From an uncultured Porphyromonas sp. (GTDB lineage: Bacteria > Bacteroidota > Bacteroidia > Bacteroidales > Porphyromonadaceae): a stretch of 5,684 nucleotides of DNA. Position 1 is the stretch's first letter; each line of letters opens with the position of its first letter. The stretch covers positions 1 through 5,684 of the forward strand of contig CAKMOP010000142.1 of NCBI GenBank assembly GCA_927910985.1, given 5' to 3'. A model generated the notes under the pieces. It was not told the origin of the DNA. It saw nothing but the letters and a program-made list of their open reading frames with translations, and did no database searches. Below are positions 1 through 5,684 of the stretch, piece by piece. The translations under genes and the position numbers were made by a program.

Positions 1-2
1 AG

Positions 3-873
3 ACGGTCAAGAGCGCAAAGAAGATCGTAGACCGCAAGGATCCTGTCGTGGTGGGATATCCTCGAGCATGTTATGAAGGGGCATCCCGTCCTCTTGAACC
101 GTGCTCCTACCCTGCACCGTCTCGGTATCCAGGCCTTCCAGCCTAAGATGATCGAGGGTAAGGCTATCCAGCTCCATCCGCTGTCCTGTACCGCCTTCAA
201 CGCGGACTTTGACGGTGACCAGATGGCTGTGCACCTTCCTCTCGGCAACGAAGCTATCCTCGAAGCGCAGATGCTCATGCTCGCTTCGCACAACATCCTC
301 AACCCTGCTAACGGTGCGCCTATCACCGTCCCCTCTCAGGACATGGTGCTCGGGCTCTACTACATCACCAAGCTCCGTCCAGGAGCTAAGGGCGATGGCT
401 ATACCTTCTATGGTGTCGAGGAAGCAACGATCGCCTACAACGAAGGTAAGATCGACCTGCACGCTCCTATTAAGGTCTACGTCGATGATGTCAAGGATGG
501 TGAGCCTATCCGTCACATTATCGATACTTCGATGGGGCGTCTGCTCGTCAACGAGTACGTACCTAAGGAAGTCGGCTACGTCAACGAAGTCCTCGGTAAG
601 AAGAGTCTGCGTGACATCATCGGCCGCGTGATCAAGATTTGCGGTGTGGCTGTCACGGCGCAGTTCCTCGATGATATCAAGAACCTCGGGTACTACATGG
701 CCTTCAAGGGACGGTTGTTATCGGAGCGTACAGCACTGGACTTACGCGAGTTGTCGAAGAGGGAGTCAACAGCTTCCTGGAGCATGCGCTTTTCGTTGCG
801 CAGGATGACTTCAGGAGCCTTGATCTCGATCATACGCTTGAGACGATTGTTACGGATGATCACACGACGATAG
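3..873 (+). CDS. rpoC: RNA polymerase beta-prime subunit, internal catalytic fragment (inverted, frameshifted, partial)
   Basis: This is a middle piece of RpoC, the subunit carrying the catalytic magnesium. Codons from 3 to 50 read [16 protein letters not shown]. One surplus G at 50/51 breaks the frame, which resumes as WDILEHV (52-72) and [10 protein letters not shown] from 73. The hallmark NADFDGD motif lies at 199-219; its three aspartates hold the active-site Mg2+. [13 protein letters not shown] precedes it, and [18 protein letters not shown] (around 289-342) follows. Family-like sequence ends with YYMAFKG at 711. The frame stays open to the TAG at 871-873, but 712-873 is only the antisense of the rpoC N-terminal part and is not real coding. 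No start codon belongs here, since the true gene start is at 1763 on the other strand. The bridge helix, trigger loop, jaw and C-terminus are missing. Identity as rpoC is certain; a functional product from this arrangement is very unlikely. Confidence 0.9.
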
Positions 874-1763
874 AGGTCGTTGAGGTCAGACGTAGCGAAG
901 CGTCCCCCATCGAGGGGTACGAGCGGACGGAGATCGGGTGGGATGACGGGCAGCACCTTCATGATCATCCACTCGGGGCGGTTGACATTCTTGGAGGCAC
1001 GGAAGCTCTCTACGACCTGAAGGCGCTTGAGGGCTTCGTTCTTGCGCTGCTGCGAGCCGTCGGTGCTGGCACGGTGGCGCAACTCGTAGGACAGAGCATC
1101 GAGGTCGAGACGAGCGAGCATGTCGTAGATCGCCTCAGCACCGGTCTTACAGATGAACTTCTCGGGATCGGAGTCTTCGAGCAGCGCATTGCCTGGATAT
1201 TCCTGATCGAGGTAATCGAGGTAGTCGAGATACTGCTCTTCGGTGAAGACTGGATAGGGATCCTTCTCGAGGGACTTAGCCGCCGTTTCCTTCGTCAAGT
1301 CATCATTGATGCGCGAGCGGAGTACACCGCCCTGGATGAGGACGTAGCGCTCGTAGTAGATGATCGACTCGAGCTTCTTGGTCGAGAGACCAAGGAGGTA
1401 GCCCATCTTATTAGGGAGTGAGCGGAAGTACCATACGTGTGCGATGGGCACTTCGAGCTTGATATGCCCCATACGCTCACGGCGTACCTTCTTCTCCGTG
1501 ACTTCGACACCGCATCGGTCACAGACGATACCACGATAGCGGATGCGCTTGTACTTACCGCAGTGGCACTCGAAGTCCTTGACCGGGCCGAAGATGCGCT
1601 CGCAGAAGAGACCATCGCGCTCGGGCTTGTAGGTACGATAGTTGACGGTCTCGGGCTTCAGCACTTCACCGCTGGAGTTCTCTAAGATCTCCTCAGGGGA
1701 GGCCAGAGAAATCCGTATCTGAGAGAAGTTGCTCTTTATCTTATTGTCTTTCTTGAAAGCCAT
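693..1763 (-). CDS. rpoC: RNA polymerase beta-prime subunit, N-terminal part (truncated by an inverted junction)
   Basis: This is the true start of rpoC ([10 protein letters not shown]), 23 bases after the rpoB stop, the usual rpoB-rpoC operon order. The N-terminal zinc-binding site is complete: C66 and C68 in ECHCG, C81 and C84 in CDRCG. The stretch [13 protein letters not shown] (from residue 288) leads into the clamp-helix region that contacts sigma factor, followed by [11 protein letters not shown]. Family-like sequence runs to DNNRPLK at residue 354 (position 702). The next two residues (A, M) and the TAG stop at 693-695 come from the opposite-strand rpoC fragment. In the family the text would continue into the lid and switch-2 region (KGKQGRFRQNLLGKRVDYS), which is absent. 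Bacteroidota RpoC is normally about 1400 or more residues, so this is only the first quarter. No Shine-Dalgarno is seen before the ATG, as is typical of Bacteroidota. The break is probably artefactual. Confidence 0.95.
   Translation of the reverse strand: MAFKKDNKIKSNFSQIRISLASPEEILENSSGEVLKPETVNYRTYKPERDGLFCERIFGPVKDFECHCGKYKRIRYRGIVCDRCGVEVTEKKVRRERMGHIKLEVPIAHVWYFRSLPNKMGYLLGLSTKKLESIIYYERYVLIQGGVLRSRINDDLTKETAAKSLEKDPYPVFTEEQYLDYLDYLDQEYPGNALLEDSDPEKFICKTGAEAIYDMLARLDLDALSYELRHRASTDGSQQRKNEALKRLQVVESFRASKNVNRPEWMIMKVLPVIPPDLRPLVPLDGGRFATSDLNDLYRRVIIRNNRLKRMIEIKAPEVILRNEKRMLQEAVDSLFDNSRKSSAVRSDNNRPLKAM
702..710. other. Inverted junction within rpoC, 9-base microhomology
   Basis: The bases CTTCAAGGG serve both rpoC pieces. 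On the plus strand they lie within the codons for A-F-K-G, ending the catalytic fragment. On the minus strand they encode P352-L353-K354, ending the N-terminal piece. To the left only the plus strand is RpoC-like; to the right only the minus strand is. In the normal gene these points should be about 300 codons apart and on the same strand. A short shared sequence at an inverted, nearby join is typical of template-switch chimeras formed during whole-genome amplification or library preparation, and of some assembly errors. No recombinase site or long inverted repeat is visible at the join. The strand switch is read directly; the cause is inferred. Confidence 0.88.
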
Positions 1764-1786
1764 AATAGAAAGGGATAATGCGGATC

Positions 1787-5597
<3,811 letters not shown>

Positions 5598-5617
5598 CTA
5601 TTGATTCTTTGAGTGAA

Positions 5618-5663
5618 AGGGGGGTTCGGGAATGTTAAGACACGAAATGGTTAAGACCCCCCT
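5618..5663 (-). repeat. Second inverted repeat that would compete with the main leader hairpin
   Basis: AGGGGGGT at 5618-5625 is the exact complement of ACCCCCCT at 5656-5663, which also supplies one arm of the hairpin at 5647-5683. In rpoB-strand RNA the G run could therefore pair either with the C run before it or with the C run after it, but not with both. In addition GTTAAGAC occurs twice in direct orientation (5634-5641 and 5650-5657), so the outer arm at 5674-5680 also has two possible partners. This is the geometry of a two-state leader, but homopolymer C and G runs produce such matches easily by chance, and the alternative stem is the weaker one. Confidence 0.35.
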
Positions 5664-5683
5664 CGTCGGGGGATCTTAACCAT
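5647..5683 (-). promoter_or_regulatory. Strong hairpin in the leader before rpoB (attenuator, terminator or processing site)
   Basis: The arms ATGGTTAAGA (5647-5656) and TCTTAACCAT (5674-5683) are perfect complements. They are extended inward by five C-G pairs (C run 5657-5662, G run 5668-5672), with one bulged A at 5673 and a loop of about six bases. The 15-pair stem lies 50 bases upstream of the rpoB start. In the rpoB direction it is followed by only UUU, so it is not a textbook intrinsic terminator. In many bacteria rplL lies just upstream of rpoB, and in E. coli that gap holds an attenuator and an RNase III cleavage site. An equivalent role here is an inference from position, since rplL lies outside the window. 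The structure itself is clear from the bases; its function is not. Confidence 0.6.
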
Positions 5684-5684
5684 A

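Noticed and set aside
7..516. A 169-codon open frame on the minus strand
   Set aside because: It is antisense to the RpoC catalytic fragment carrying NADFDGD, which is the real coding strand there.
697..711. Similarity between the end of the plus-strand piece (MAFKG) and the true rpoC start (MAFKK)
   Set aside because: The likeness covers only four residues, and the rpoC start at 1763 is about 1 kb from the junction, so it cannot explain the join. MAFKG is ordinary RpoC internal text.
693..1763. A DNA-inversion switch (phase variation) acting on rpoC
   Set aside because: There is no recombinase gene and no inverted repeat beyond 9 bases, and an essential polymerase gene is an implausible target. 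The joining block is missing rather than merely flipped.
1764..1786. A promoter or terminator between rpoB and rpoC
   Set aside because: The gap is only 23 bases, with no hairpin and no Bacteroidota-type promoter elements. The genes are most simply cotranscribed.
5651..5683. A 10-codon minus-strand reading frame, MVKIPRRGGS then TAA, lying over the leader hairpin
   Set aside because: It is short, follows from the hairpin bases, and has no visible ribosome-binding context inside the window. A leader peptide is possible in principle but unsupported.

Overview
This window is a stretch of the bacterial RNA polymerase core operon (rpoB followed by rpoC). The RpoB and RpoC wording, the AT-rich leaders without a Shine-Dalgarno sequence, and the moderate GC content point to a Bacteroidota member, probably Bacteroidales. 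A Porphyromonas-like genus is a guess from memory of the family and could not be tested here. No mobile element, tRNA, CRISPR array or accessory gene is visible.

Layout, read from right to left because the operon runs on the minus strand. At 5684-5598 is the leader upstream of rpoB, with a very stable hairpin (5647-5683) and a possible competing pairing (5618-5663). rpoB runs from 5597 to 1787 and would encode about 1270 residues. It is interrupted by two single-base losses near 2160 and 2091, and restoring one base at each site gives an uninterrupted frame to a normal C-terminus. After 23 bases, rpoC starts at 1763 and is normal for 354 residues, down to about position 702. There the sequence switches strand. 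Positions 1-711 carry a downstream, catalytic part of the same rpoC gene on the plus strand, including the NADFDGD metal-binding motif, with a further one-base insertion near 51. About 65-70 residues that should join the two rpoC parts are absent, as is everything after the plus-strand piece.

Together rpoB and rpoC encode the beta and beta-prime subunits that form the RNA polymerase active-site cleft. An organism could not live on the rpoC arrangement shown. The most economical reading is a chimeric molecule or assembly: an inverted join through about 9 bases of microhomology, with the extra indels confined to the left 2.2 kb, while the 3.4 kb to the right is clean. I found no convincing new biological system. 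The points worth a second look are the inverted rpoC junction, the clustered indels, and the hairpin before rpoB.
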